In this document: piece by piece, positions 18,520-26,625 of the stretch
Position numbering within the stretch: position 1 is the stretch's first letter
Layout: every line of letters begins with the position of its first letter
NCBI GenBank assembly: GCA_965243485.1
Contig: CBDEVP010000001.1
Coordinates: forward strand, 4,216,001-4,280,000
Direction of reading: 5' to 3'
DNA from: UBA7330 sp965243485
GTDB lineage: Bacteria; Bacteroidota; Bacteroidia; Cytophagales; Cyclobacteriaceae
DNA: 64,000 nt
Program-made: the position numbers and the translations under genes
The notes under the pieces: generated by a model
What the model saw: only the letters and a program-made list of their open reading frames with translations
Databases searched by the model: none
Told to the model about the DNA's origin: nothing

Positions 18520-18825
18520 CATCATTTTACGATGTCAATTTACTGATCGGAAGAGCCTCACTACCGCTGGTTTTATCAACACGACTTTGCGTTTCAAAGG
18601 CTCTTCATATTGTTGCTAAGATGAGTGAAAATTACATCTTGGCTCTGTGCGAAAGTAACATTAATTCCTTTAACCGTCTTGCTATTGGTTCAGCCACTGT
18701 CCATAGTGCTAAAGCTTTATCGTCGTTTGAAAGGGGAGGAAAAACGACAGAGGTTAGTTAGCAAACTATCAAACCATAACCCATAATTCAACGCCCTATC
18801 ACCCAATTACAAATCATGTGCAGGC
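18520..18825. other. Gene-free interval with a small inverted repeat
   Basis: About 300 bases between two convergent genes. I see no coding sequence. A 9-bp inverted repeat (GAAGAGCCT at 18550-18558 and AGGCTCTTC at 18598-18606) encloses about 40 bases. Its role is unknown. Confidence 0.5.
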
Positions 18826-19407
18826 CTATCCCCCCAAACGCTTATCTATTTGCCACCTTACATACACGCCGAAAGTAAACAACCATAAAATCACTGTCTC
18901 CAGCAAAAATACCAGCGGAGGCCACAGACTTTTCAAAGTCAAAAAATAAAGAATCAATACAGCCTCTGCGATCCATATGTACAAACCTAGCTTTGAGAGC
19001 ATAGGAAATGCCATCGGTAAATTGAATGAATACCTTAAAACCCAGCCAAGAAGGAAGAAAAAGGCTACCGAGCAAAAAATATGGAAATAACCGGTTAGTG
19101 CCAGATCACTGATCTGAGGTGATTTTGTCGGAAAGAAAGCAATACACAAACTCAATATACCAATGGCTACCAATATCAGGCGATCTACACTGTAGCTAAC
19201 CCCATAGACGATAAAAGCCAGTCCGAACAGCACCAGGATCACCAGGAAGGAGATCTTAACCTCCGTATAATAATATAAGCTGAGCGATTGCAATAAGACC
19301 GGTTTACCTCCAAGTAAAAACCGACCAAGCAGGAGTTCGATCGGAAGGATCAGGGCCAGAAATCCCAGGAACAATCGAAGTTTCCGTTTTCGTATCAGAT
19401 CTCTCAT
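18826..19407 (-). CDS. Six-helix integral membrane protein of unknown function
   Basis: A 193-aa protein made mostly of hydrophobic helices with a basic N-terminus (RKRKLR). The segments SLSLYYYTEVK, IAFFPTKSP and TGYFHIFCSVAFFFLLG recall a widespread family of uncharacterised bacterial membrane proteins with a SISAYYYT-like motif. Alone on the minus strand, 56 bases before the DUF6250-like gene as transcribed, so the two could share a message reading leftward. No function can be given. Confidence 0.75.
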   Translation of the reverse strand: MRDLIRKRKLRLFLGFLALILPIELLLGRFLLGGKPVLLQSLSLYYYTEVKISFLVILVLFGLAFIVYGVSYSVDRLILVAIGILSLCIAFFPTKSPQISDLALTGYFHIFCSVAFFFLLGWVLRYSFNLPMAFPMLSKLGLYIWIAEAVLILYFLTLKSLWPPLVFLLETVILWLFTFGVYVRWQIDKRLGG

Positions 19408-19463
19408 CTGTCTAAAGATAAGTAACCGGATGCAGCAAAAGAAATCAGATCTTAAGCCGTTCT

Positions 19464-20204
19464 TTATTTCTCCTGTCTCTCAAGTGTATAAATCAAGAAA
19501 TTATCAACCTTCATGTGATTATTCACCGTTCTGAATCCGAAATAACCTTCACTATAAGGGTTAGCATCTAAAATGTTGTAAATGAGCTCATTATTTCTCC
19601 AATACTGTATGATTTCATCGTAAACGACAATGCGAATATGATTGGGTTGGTTTGGTGTGATCAAAAACTCAGGATCAGAAAGATCATGTTCCGGTAACAG
19701 CGGCTTTTCACCTGTTCCCGAATATTTCCTGAACCTTGTTTTGGAATTATTATGACCCCCAAGGCCTACATAGTATAATTGCAGGGTGTCATACTGGGGA
19801 AAACGACCTTTGCGAGCTGGATTGGAAAAGAAACCCTTCCGATCCGGGTCCGTAGCCAGCCAGAAACAGTTGAGGTCCGAGACACGGTCATTTGGCCCCC
19901 CATGGTCAATCACGGTGGCGGTGTATTCGATCATCATTGGCTGGCTAATTGACTTTGCAAACCAAATTGTACAACCTTTTGCATCATTGATATCCAGCTG
20001 TCCGTCAGACAGGGAGACCGTGCCCCCGGGTTGTTGTTCAACTATCCAATCGTCCAGGTTTTTCTTGAATTCTTCCTTGTACAGAAGCGATTTACGAACC
20101 TTCAGGGTATCATTGATCTGAAACTGCTTTCCCTGGGCATTCAGGGCTACCGGGAACATCATCATTAACCCAAAAAAGAATTTTGAGCAAATCAATTTAG
20201 CCAT
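19464..20204 (-). CDS. Secreted DUF6250-like (concanavalin-fold) protein
   Basis: Signal peptide ending near LNAQG, then a beta-sandwich-type domain. Landmarks that match DUF6250 proteins as I remember them are LYKEEFKKNLDDWIVEQQPG, SDLNCFWLATDP, LQLYYVGLGGHNNSKTRFR and YFGFRTVNNHMKVDNF. Such proteins sit in Bacteroidota polysaccharide-related loci and are thought to bind or act on glycans, but no reaction is established that I can cite. Start taken at ATG 20204. An upstream ATG at 20219 would add five residues. No PUL neighbours are visible here. Confidence 0.75.
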   Translation of the reverse strand: MAKLICSKFFFGLMMMFPVALNAQGKQFQINDTLKVRKSLLYKEEFKKNLDDWIVEQQPGGTVSLSDGQLDINDAKGCTIWFAKSISQPMMIEYTATVIDHGGPNDRVSDLNCFWLATDPDRKGFFSNPARKGRFPQYDTLQLYYVGLGGHNNSKTRFRKYSGTGEKPLLPEHDLSDPEFLITPNQPNHIRIVVYDEIIQYWRNNELIYNILDANPYSEGYFGFRTVNNHMKVDNFLIYTLERQEK

Positions 20205-20371
20205 GGTAATCGAAGGCATAACAATGGCTAAGCTAAGTTAAAACTGAAACTGTAGCGTCAGGAAAGGCTGACAAAATTCATAGTATAAATTGCAACACAC
20301 TTGATCCCATGGCAGAAGGGAGACAGCAGTATAAAATACAACCCGGAAAGGAGGCATGACGGTCATAGGCC

Positions 20372-20704
20372 CTAATATGCAGGGGTTACCACGATGAGCT
20401 CGATCAGATCCTGTGTAGCATCCTTTAAGGTAACATTCATCTTTTCATCATCAACTTCCTTTTCTATCGTCTTCAGTCCAATCAGAGAGTAAAGGAGGAC
20501 AGCATTATCGGGTACCTTAAGTGCGTATTCACCATTTTCATCTGAAATGGTGGCCAGATCAGTGCCTTTGATCTGAACGGTTACACCTTCAACCACATGG
20601 CCATGCTCATCCCTGATCACCCCCGTCACGGATTTTTCAGCGATAGCAAGGAAGGAAAGTTGCATCAGGAAGATACCAGCAAAGATTTTAACAGCTATTT
20701 TCAT
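20372..20704 (-). CDS. Stand-alone carboxypeptidase-regulatory domain with TonB-box-like end
   Basis: A 110-aa exported protein: signal peptide to LAIAE, one carboxypeptidase-D regulatory-like beta-sandwich (VTGVIRDEHGHVVEGVTVQIKG, TISDENGEYALKVP), then a short tail ending IELIVVTPAY. In SusC/TonB-dependent receptors exactly this order (signal, CarboxypepD_reg domain, VVVTGYG-type TonB box) precedes the plug and barrel. Here the frame simply stops and no receptor frame follows in the 150 bases downstream. It is either a truncated receptor N-terminus or a purposely free domain. Confidence 0.75.
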   Translation of the reverse strand: MKIAVKIFAGIFLMQLSFLAIAEKSVTGVIRDEHGHVVEGVTVQIKGTDLATISDENGEYALKVPDNAVLLYSLIGLKTIEKEVDDEKMNVTLKDATQDLIELIVVTPAY

Positions 20705-20942
20705 TAGGTTCGTGATGGTGGATTGTTAATTGGATGGCAAAAGTAGAATTTATTTATCAGTTTTTCAATGTCTTGATTTGACATATGCACTTTTGACAAT
20801 TTTTAAGTGAGAAAACTAAATATGATTGGATTGAACCTATAAACTTTTTCTTAAACTGAACAATTGAAATGCCGGAGAGGGTAAATGCGGGTTTTTTGCA
20901 CAAAAGGGCAGTTATTGCCGCCATTGTGTAACTTCATCCTCC

Positions 20943-22319
20943 TTAAAACCTTGTATGATTTCCAATCACCAATCCGGCGATTGATGCCCCAAAACCCAAA
21001 AACATGGAAGGGATCTGCTCCCAAGGAAACATTTTAAAAAAGATATAAACGCTCAACCCCAATGTCATGGATAATAAAGCACCGGAAGTTCGCTGACTTT
21101 TTTCATGAAAAAGCGCCGCATATAAGGGTACCAGGATCGACACCATTCCCAGGATGGATGACTGACTCACAAGGGCGTAAATGCTCTCGCTCATCAGGGC
21201 GAGTCCTGTTGAGATCACGCCGATGATTACCACTGATGCGCGGCTAAGCAAAAGTAATTGCTGATCTGAAGCATTCGGCCATAAAACTGGCTTCAGCAGA
21301 TTTTCCGCCAGGAGGGAAGAGGGGGCCAGCAAAGCTCCGCTACAGGTACTGAATATTGCCGAGGTAAGGGCGCCATAAAATAATACCTGCAGCCACAAGG
21401 GTGCAAAGCCCGAGATCATCGTCGTCAGGGCCAGCCGTGAATCATCTATCGCCGACTGCGGCATCAATTGCAGGGCCATCAGGCCAAGCAAAAGGGGGAC
21501 CATAGCAAAGACAAGGTAAAGTACAGCCCCGAGGTATGTGGAACGAACCGCATTCTTTTCTGATCGTGCCGCGTTGGCCCGCTGAAAAATATCCTGTGAG
21601 GCAAGGGAGCCCAGCCCCAGGGCACACCAGGCCGCCAGGTAGTCCATCCAGGAAATGTCCGGATGTCGCGCCGGCGTGAAATCAAAGAAATAGGGATCCT
21701 CAGCGGTAAAAAGAGTGGACATATCCACCAGGCGAGAAAGGAAGATCACGATAAAAACAAGACCGGCAACGATCATGATGCTCTGGATGAAATCCGTGAT
21801 GGATACTGACCACATGCCACCGGCTGCCGTATATATCATGACAATAGCTGCGCTGATCAATCTGCCAGTGTGTTCGTCCACACCGAAGATGGTGTGAAAT
21901 AGAATGCCGAGCGCAATGATCTGGGCAGCCACATACCCAAAGAAGGAAAGGATCATCAGGGCGCTGGAGAGTCTCTCGATCTTTTCCCCGTAAACACTTC
22001 TGAAAAGGTCGCCCAGGGTAAGGATATTCCTTCTATATAGCGGACGGACAAATACTGCTGCAAAAAGGAACAGGCAGAGGAACCCGCCAAATGGATCTTC
22101 GATCACCCCCAGGAGGCCGTGTTGGATGAATTCGGAGGATGCCCCAAGGACCGTTTCCGAACCAAACCAAAAAGCAAAAAGGGCTGAGGCATTGAATAGC
22201 ATGGGAATCCTGCGGCCCGTAGACAAAAAATCGGAAGTTGAATGTATGAACCGGGAAGCAAGGATCCCGATAATAACCGTGATGAGTATATAAAGGATGA
22301 TCCAGAGCCCGAGATTCAT
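20943..22319 (-). CDS. Sodium:solute symporter family protein
   Basis: A 458-aa inner-membrane protein with about 13 helices of the SSS (LeuT-fold) family. Family features are the N-terminal FLSTGRRIPMLFNASALFAFWFGSE, the YTAAGGMWSVSITDFIQ segment that corresponds to the conserved TM5 region (GGMxAVxxTDxxQ), and SQDIFQRANAARSEKNAV. Carries an unknown solute with Na+. Substrate cannot be predicted. Monocistronic on the minus strand. Confidence 0.88.
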   Translation of the reverse strand: MNLGLWIILYILITVIIGILASRFIHSTSDFLSTGRRIPMLFNASALFAFWFGSETVLGASSEFIQHGLLGVIEDPFGGFLCLFLFAAVFVRPLYRRNILTLGDLFRSVYGEKIERLSSALMILSFFGYVAAQIIALGILFHTIFGVDEHTGRLISAAIVMIYTAAGGMWSVSITDFIQSIMIVAGLVFIVIFLSRLVDMSTLFTAEDPYFFDFTPARHPDISWMDYLAAWCALGLGSLASQDIFQRANAARSEKNAVRSTYLGAVLYLVFAMVPLLLGLMALQLMPQSAIDDSRLALTTMISGFAPLWLQVLFYGALTSAIFSTCSGALLAPSSLLAENLLKPVLWPNASDQQLLLLSRASVVIIGVISTGLALMSESIYALVSQSSILGMVSILVPLYAALFHEKSQRTSGALLSMTLGLSVYIFFKMFPWEQIPSMFLGFGASIAGLVIGNHTRF

Positions 22320-22395
22320 GGGCCGGAAATTACTAAAGTATTTGGTGAAATGACGTAACTATACAGGGTGGCAAGTTGAAGCGGTTACTTTCTAG

Positions 22396-22474
22396 CCTAA
22401 GATCCTTCGTGTTGCTCAGGATGACGAACTAAATAATATATATCGTCATCCTGAACGGAGTGAAGGATCTTATG
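22396..22474. repeat. REPIN-like repeat, two inverted arms
   Basis: CCTAAGATCCTTCG...CTCAGGATGACGA and the inverse CGTCATCCTGA...GAAGGATCTTATG are separated by an AT-rich spacer of 16 bases. It lies between the symporter and the hypothetical gene at 22496, both on the minus strand. Same family as at 28.8, 29.3, 32.0 and 32.5 kb. Confidence 0.85.
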
Positions 22475-22495
22475 ACTAAGTACCAGTCCTAATAC

Positions 22496-22846
22496 TTACG
22501 CTGACTGTAACACATCGTTTTCGTCCCTGACCTTCTTTCCCAACTGATGCTTAAGCGCAGGGAAATCCTCCAAAAACTCCCGGATCTGCTTTGCATGGGT
22601 AAATTCTCTACTACCATGACCATACTGGTCTGTCCACTCTATGGTGACTTTCGCCTCTTTGATATTTAAATTGTGATTTGTCATTCTGAAAACGTCTACT
22701 GGTGAATAAATTTTCCTGAAATAATACCTGGTGATTGTATTATAATCGGGTATAGGAGCGCCCACATTACTACACAGCTCTTCCACACATCTTTTATAAA
22801 AAGACAATGACACGTTATCACCATTGTACTCCTGATATTGCTTCAT
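22496..22846 (-). CDS. Hypothetical soluble protein
   Basis: A 116-aa protein with no signal peptide or membrane helix and no motif I recognise. It has an even mix of charged residues and a stretch KEAKVTIEWTDQYGHGSREF that looks beta-structured. Upstream DNA is very AT-rich and includes several TAATATA-like words. Coding status rests on an intact frame, a sensible ATG and Bacteroidota-like composition. Confidence 0.55.
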   Translation of the reverse strand: MKQYQEYNGDNVSLSFYKRCVEELCSNVGAPIPDYNTITRYYFRKIYSPVDVFRMTNHNLNIKEAKVTIEWTDQYGHGSREFTHAKQIREFLEDFPALKHQLGKKVRDENDVLQSA

Positions 22847-23010
22847 ATATGCTAATATAATTAGTATTATACTAAATATGTTATTTTATCAGAAATAATT
22901 TTCTATCCGGATCAATATTTTATTCATAGCCACTAAGCCCCCAGGGCACAAAAACTAGATTCTGTCATTATTATTCAGAAACTGGGAAGGCTGCTTTCCA
23001 AGTCAAATAG

Positions 23011-23052
23011 CCTTCGCTAGACTTCGGCGAAGCAAGGCGTTCAGGATGACGT
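23011..23052. repeat. Solitary arm of the REPIN-like repeat
   Basis: CCTTCGCTAGACTTCGGCGAAGC...GTTCAGGATGACG, a single arm with the internal CTTCGGCGAAG palindrome and no inverted partner. Lies in the 301-bp gap 22847-23147, which otherwise holds no gene I can see. Confidence 0.75.
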
Positions 23053-23147
23053 AAAAAACAGACCTGGCTTTGCAGGATCTTTATAAAACCAAATGCCATG
23101 ATGTGTCAATAATTGGTTAAATTGTACCATCACCAACAATCTGAAAG

Positions 23148-24713
23148 ATGATAAAGCTACTACTTAGCCTTTCGGTGATCCTTTTATTGATCGGATGCGG
23201 AAAGGATCAGGAAGATAATCCTGCCCCTGAGAAGGGGAAAATTTCACTTTCCCTGGAAATAGAGATCATTGAAAAAGCACTCGGCCAGGGTCGCATTGCC
23301 GTGAATTCAGACACCTTTAAGGTAGTGGTGGAACTTGAGTCCGGAGTTGTGGTAGTTGAGTACGACAATGCTTCTGAAGTTCCGGAATTCATCACCCTGG
23401 ACCCGGGATCTTATAAGGTGAAAGCCTATTCAGAGAACGCTGATCAGGCTGCGGCATTTGAAAGCCCTTACTATTATGGAGAAAGCGGGATCATCGACCT
23501 GGGACCCGGGCAAACAGAAAATGTCTCGGTAACCTGCAAAGTAGCAAATTGTGGTGTCAAAATTATTTATTCGACCAATATCCAGGAGCAATTCGACAGT
23601 TATTCCACCGAAGTGAGTAATGCTTCGGGTACGCTCATCTTTAATGAAGCTGAAACAAGAATTGGCTTCTTCGATTTGTCACCGATAGCCATTGAAGCCA
23701 CCCTGAATTATGAAACCATCGATGGTACACCTCAGACAAAAACACTGACGGGGACCGTCGAAAACCCCACAGCCAATAAACTATATGAGGTTCACTTCGA
23801 TGCCAGTACGAGCAGGATCAGTATTGATATAATTCTCGATGAAGTTATGATCTCCGAGGTCCTGTCGATCACCGAATATACGAGCGACTGTGAAACCGAT
23901 GGTTATGCCGTTGATGAAACGGACCCCCTGAAAGCTGCCGAGGTACTGGGGCTATGTTACGGGGTCGAGGACGCTCAGTGGGTTCAACCTGACGGGAGTC
24001 CTGCTCCCTCGAATCCAAATTTTGATATCGGACACGGTATCATCGAGACGTTTGGGAGCAATGTGCCAAGCAGGCAGGGCAGCAATATGTTGCTTTTGTC
24101 TACCGGGGCTGCGAGGCTGCCGGTCCATGGAGATTACAATGATGACTTTGATAAGGGGTATGTCAGCACTGTTCCCATGCTCGGCACTGCCTACAACTGC
24201 GAATCAGGAATTTACAACCTGGACGATACCGGGGTGAGAAATGACGGCATCGGCCTGATGCTTACGTTAAATCCCCCTGAAACAGCGGTGGGATTCTCTT
24301 TTGATCTGAAATATTATACAAAGGACAACCTAACGTCACCCCTGGCATGCAGCTATTACTATGATGAGTCAGCGGTGATCGTCAATCCGCTTGAAGGGTC
24401 CATCAGCGTGTTGCCTGGCAATGATAATGTCTCTTTTGATACTTTCGGGAATACGATCAGCACTGTTACCTCCATGGATGTCTGCGAGGGATGCGTGTCA
24501 GGGAATGCAGCATTACAGGGTACTGGTTTTGAAACCAAATATGGTACTGACTGGCTAACAACCACGGTTCCGCTCGAAAATTGCACAAAGTTCAATATCA
24601 TTTTCGGCATCTGGGACAATGGAGATCCAATTACCACTTCTTCCATCCTTTATGACAATTTTCAATGGATATATGAAGGTGATGTGACCCTGGGGACTTC
24701 AGCGAGCCTGTGA
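23148..24713 (+). CDS. Lipoprotein with DUF4493-like N-terminal domain
   Basis: A 521-aa outer-envelope lipoprotein: signal peptide with lipobox LLIGCGKD (Cys about residue 17). The first ~230 residues match the DUF4493 layout of Bacteroidota lipoproteins (LSLEIEI, PGSYKVKAYSENADQAAAFESPYYYGE, and VTCKVANCGVKI). A Cys-containing C-terminal domain follows (about 250-521) with GIIETFGSNVPSRQGSNMLLLSTG, FSFDLKYYTKD and ILYDNFQW, which resembles carbohydrate-binding-like jelly-roll modules. First gene of a four-gene cluster. Function unknown; adhesion or glycan binding would fit. Confidence 0.75.
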   Translation: MIKLLLSLSVILLLIGCGKDQEDNPAPEKGKISLSLEIEIIEKALGQGRIAVNSDTFKVVVELESGVVVVEYDNASEVPEFITLDPGSYKVKAYSENADQAAAFESPYYYGESGIIDLGPGQTENVSVTCKVANCGVKIIYSTNIQEQFDSYSTEVSNASGTLIFNEAETRIGFFDLSPIAIEATLNYETIDGTPQTKTLTGTVENPTANKLYEVHFDASTSRISIDIILDEVMISEVLSITEYTSDCETDGYAVDETDPLKAAEVLGLCYGVEDAQWVQPDGSPAPSNPNFDIGHGIIETFGSNVPSRQGSNMLLLSTGAARLPVHGDYNDDFDKGYVSTVPMLGTAYNCESGIYNLDDTGVRNDGIGLMLTLNPPETAVGFSFDLKYYTKDNLTSPLACSYYYDESAVIVNPLEGSISVLPGNDNVSFDTFGNTISTVTSMDVCEGCVSGNAALQGTGFETKYGTDWLTTTVPLENCTKFNIIFGIWDNGDPITTSSILYDNFQWIYEGDVTLGTSASL

Positions 24714-24762
24714 TCTTTTCCGGCTGACTACTTTAAATCAGGAAGAACCATGGGATCAATGC

Positions 24763-25761
24763 ATGAATTCATTAAATTTAACGGAAGTACCAGCCATGAG
24801 ACAAAATCCCAACATATCGGATTATTGGATCAATATTCTTTTTTTCGCTATTGGCATGTTCTTCGCCAATCTCTGGCTGAACCATCATTTTCCGGATTCT
24901 TCATTACCAAAAATCATTTTGAACGGAGCCATTGCGATCTATGGGATTGCAGCATCGATAGCATCCAGGGCCTTTGATGAAGAAGCCAAAAATTTCATTG
25001 CCTCAAAGACCAAAACCCTGTTCCTGAAACTGATCCATCCGGTTTTTATCCTGTGTCTATACCTGGTCCTGATCTTTACCGCATCGGTATACAATTCCGT
25101 AGGGATCCTGAATAACAGCCCGGAATCATCCATCGAGTTGAATATCCATCGCGTAGGGGAGCAGGAGACTAAAAATGAAGTAATGATCATCAACCAGGGT
25201 GAAATGGTCAGCAAAGGATTTTTCATTTCACCATTCGGTTCTCTGGTGACCATCCGGTCGGCCGGCTATCGTGATCATACATTCAGCCTTTACCCCCTGG
25301 CAGCCAAAACACTGCTGCTTGATGAGGTACTGGTTCCCATGCCATCCCTGTGGGTGCGGGTGATCCCCACACTTGTGAATTCCCTGCTCGATCAGTGTGA
25401 ATTGACCATCCGGTCGGAAGCCGGCGATACGATCTTTCTGGAGGAGACCAAAAACGGTTTCGGATCATATACGATCGGCCGGCCGATGAACGTAAGCCCC
25501 GACCAGATCGAAGGGTGGCAACGTGAAGCGGCGGCCTACTATGAAACAGGGGAGAGCGTGGAGCTCAGTAAAACGATCCTTAAATGGAGTAACATCAAAC
25601 ACTTCAGCGAGCATTTAAACATCAGAATGAATGCCTCCTATGAGGCCATTCTCATGAGGAAGAGCGACCGCATGATTCTCGCCAGCGCCTCTTTCGTACC
25701 TACAAAAAACGAAACCACGATCAATATTCTGCTCAAACAGACCCAACCCAACGGCTTATGA
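24763..25761 (+). CDS. Membrane protein with extracytoplasmic domain, unknown family
   Basis: A 332-aa protein with three hydrophobic segments in the first ~120 residues (WINILFFAIGMFFANLWL, ILNGAIAIYGIAASIA, LIHPVFILCLYLVLIFTA). The rest is a predicted beta-rich domain (SIELNIHRVGEQ, GFFISPFGSLVTIRSAGYRDHTF, reminiscent of PEGA-type repeats). Two starts are possible: 24763 or ATG at 24796 (MRQNPN). Its stop overlaps the next gene's ATG, which points to an operon. No function assigned. Confidence 0.65.
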   Translation: MNSLNLTEVPAMRQNPNISDYWINILFFAIGMFFANLWLNHHFPDSSLPKIILNGAIAIYGIAASIASRAFDEEAKNFIASKTKTLFLKLIHPVFILCLYLVLIFTASVYNSVGILNNSPESSIELNIHRVGEQETKNEVMIINQGEMVSKGFFISPFGSLVTIRSAGYRDHTFSLYPLAAKTLLLDEVLVPMPSLWVRVIPTLVNSLLDQCELTIRSEAGDTIFLEETKNGFGSYTIGRPMNVSPDQIEGWQREAAAYYETGESVELSKTILKWSNIKHFSEHLNIRMNASYEAILMRKSDRMILASASFVPTKNETTINILLKQTQPNGL

Positions 25762-26618
25762 TGAAGTATCTGACAATAACCATCCTGATGATGAGCTTTT
25801 TATACGCTCATCCGGATCCCAAACCCAGGGTAGAGATCGTCTTCAAGATTGAAGATCCGCTGTATAAACTGATCTTTGAAAATGATCTCCCGGGCATGGA
25901 AGCGGAAGTGGAGAGAAAACTGGGGCCGGTATTCAATACCTATCTCAGCTTTATTGATTTTTCGGAAAAGGCTGCGGAGGACAAACTCACCATCACACTG
26001 CACAATATCTTCAAAAACAATCAGGATTTTTCAACCCCTAAAGAGCTCGTTTTCTTCTTTGATTTTACAGGTCCGAATGTGAAGAGTGGGGTAGAAAGTA
26101 TGAACTGGTCCTTTCAGTCGAAGGTCAAATATGGTGAAACGCCCTTTAGCAACGCAGATTTCATCAATTCTATTGTCTCGAGGATCAGGGACAACCTCAG
26201 CCGCCAGTATGAATTCCTGGTAGGATCCATGTTCAGCAAATTCGTGCTGACAAACGAAGCCCTCACCATCACAAGTCTCAAGGGCTGGGCACTTCCTTTT
26301 GACAGTGACGACCTGGGCATCAGCAATGAGACGCAGTTTGAGGTGGAGATCCAGAAAAATGAGATCCTGGGCCTGGCCACCTGTGAGTACGCCACTAAAG
26401 TGTATATCCTGAGGATCAAACCTGAGGCCCAGGTGCCGGAAAAGTTTAAGGGTTGCTTTTTTATCAGGAGCATCGATGAACAGGATGAATGCAATATTTT
26501 CACTTCGGAGGATGTGGAAACGAAAATCAACGAGGTGACCATGATGGTCTACAAGAGGGGAGACATCCGGGAAGACCAGCCGGTCACTCCTGATAATTTT
26601 GTTCCTGACGCAAATTGA
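25758..26618 (+). CDS. Secreted protein of unknown function
   Basis: A 286-aa protein with a signal peptide ending near LYAHPDP. The mature part is mixed alpha/beta without recognisable motifs, containing IVFKIEDPLYKLIFEN and MNWSFQSKVKYGETPFSN, and three cysteines. Overlaps the preceding gene by four bases (ATGA). Belongs to the 23148-28743 cluster. Confidence 0.65.
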   Translation: MMKYLTITILMMSFLYAHPDPKPRVEIVFKIEDPLYKLIFENDLPGMEAEVERKLGPVFNTYLSFIDFSEKAAEDKLTITLHNIFKNNQDFSTPKELVFFFDFTGPNVKSGVESMNWSFQSKVKYGETPFSNADFINSIVSRIRDNLSRQYEFLVGSMFSKFVLTNEALTITSLKGWALPFDSDDLGISNETQFEVEIQKNEILGLATCEYATKVYILRIKPEAQVPEKFKGCFFIRSIDEQDECNIFTSEDVETKINEVTMMVYKRGDIREDQPVTPDNFVPDAN

Positions 26619-26625
26619 ACAGATA

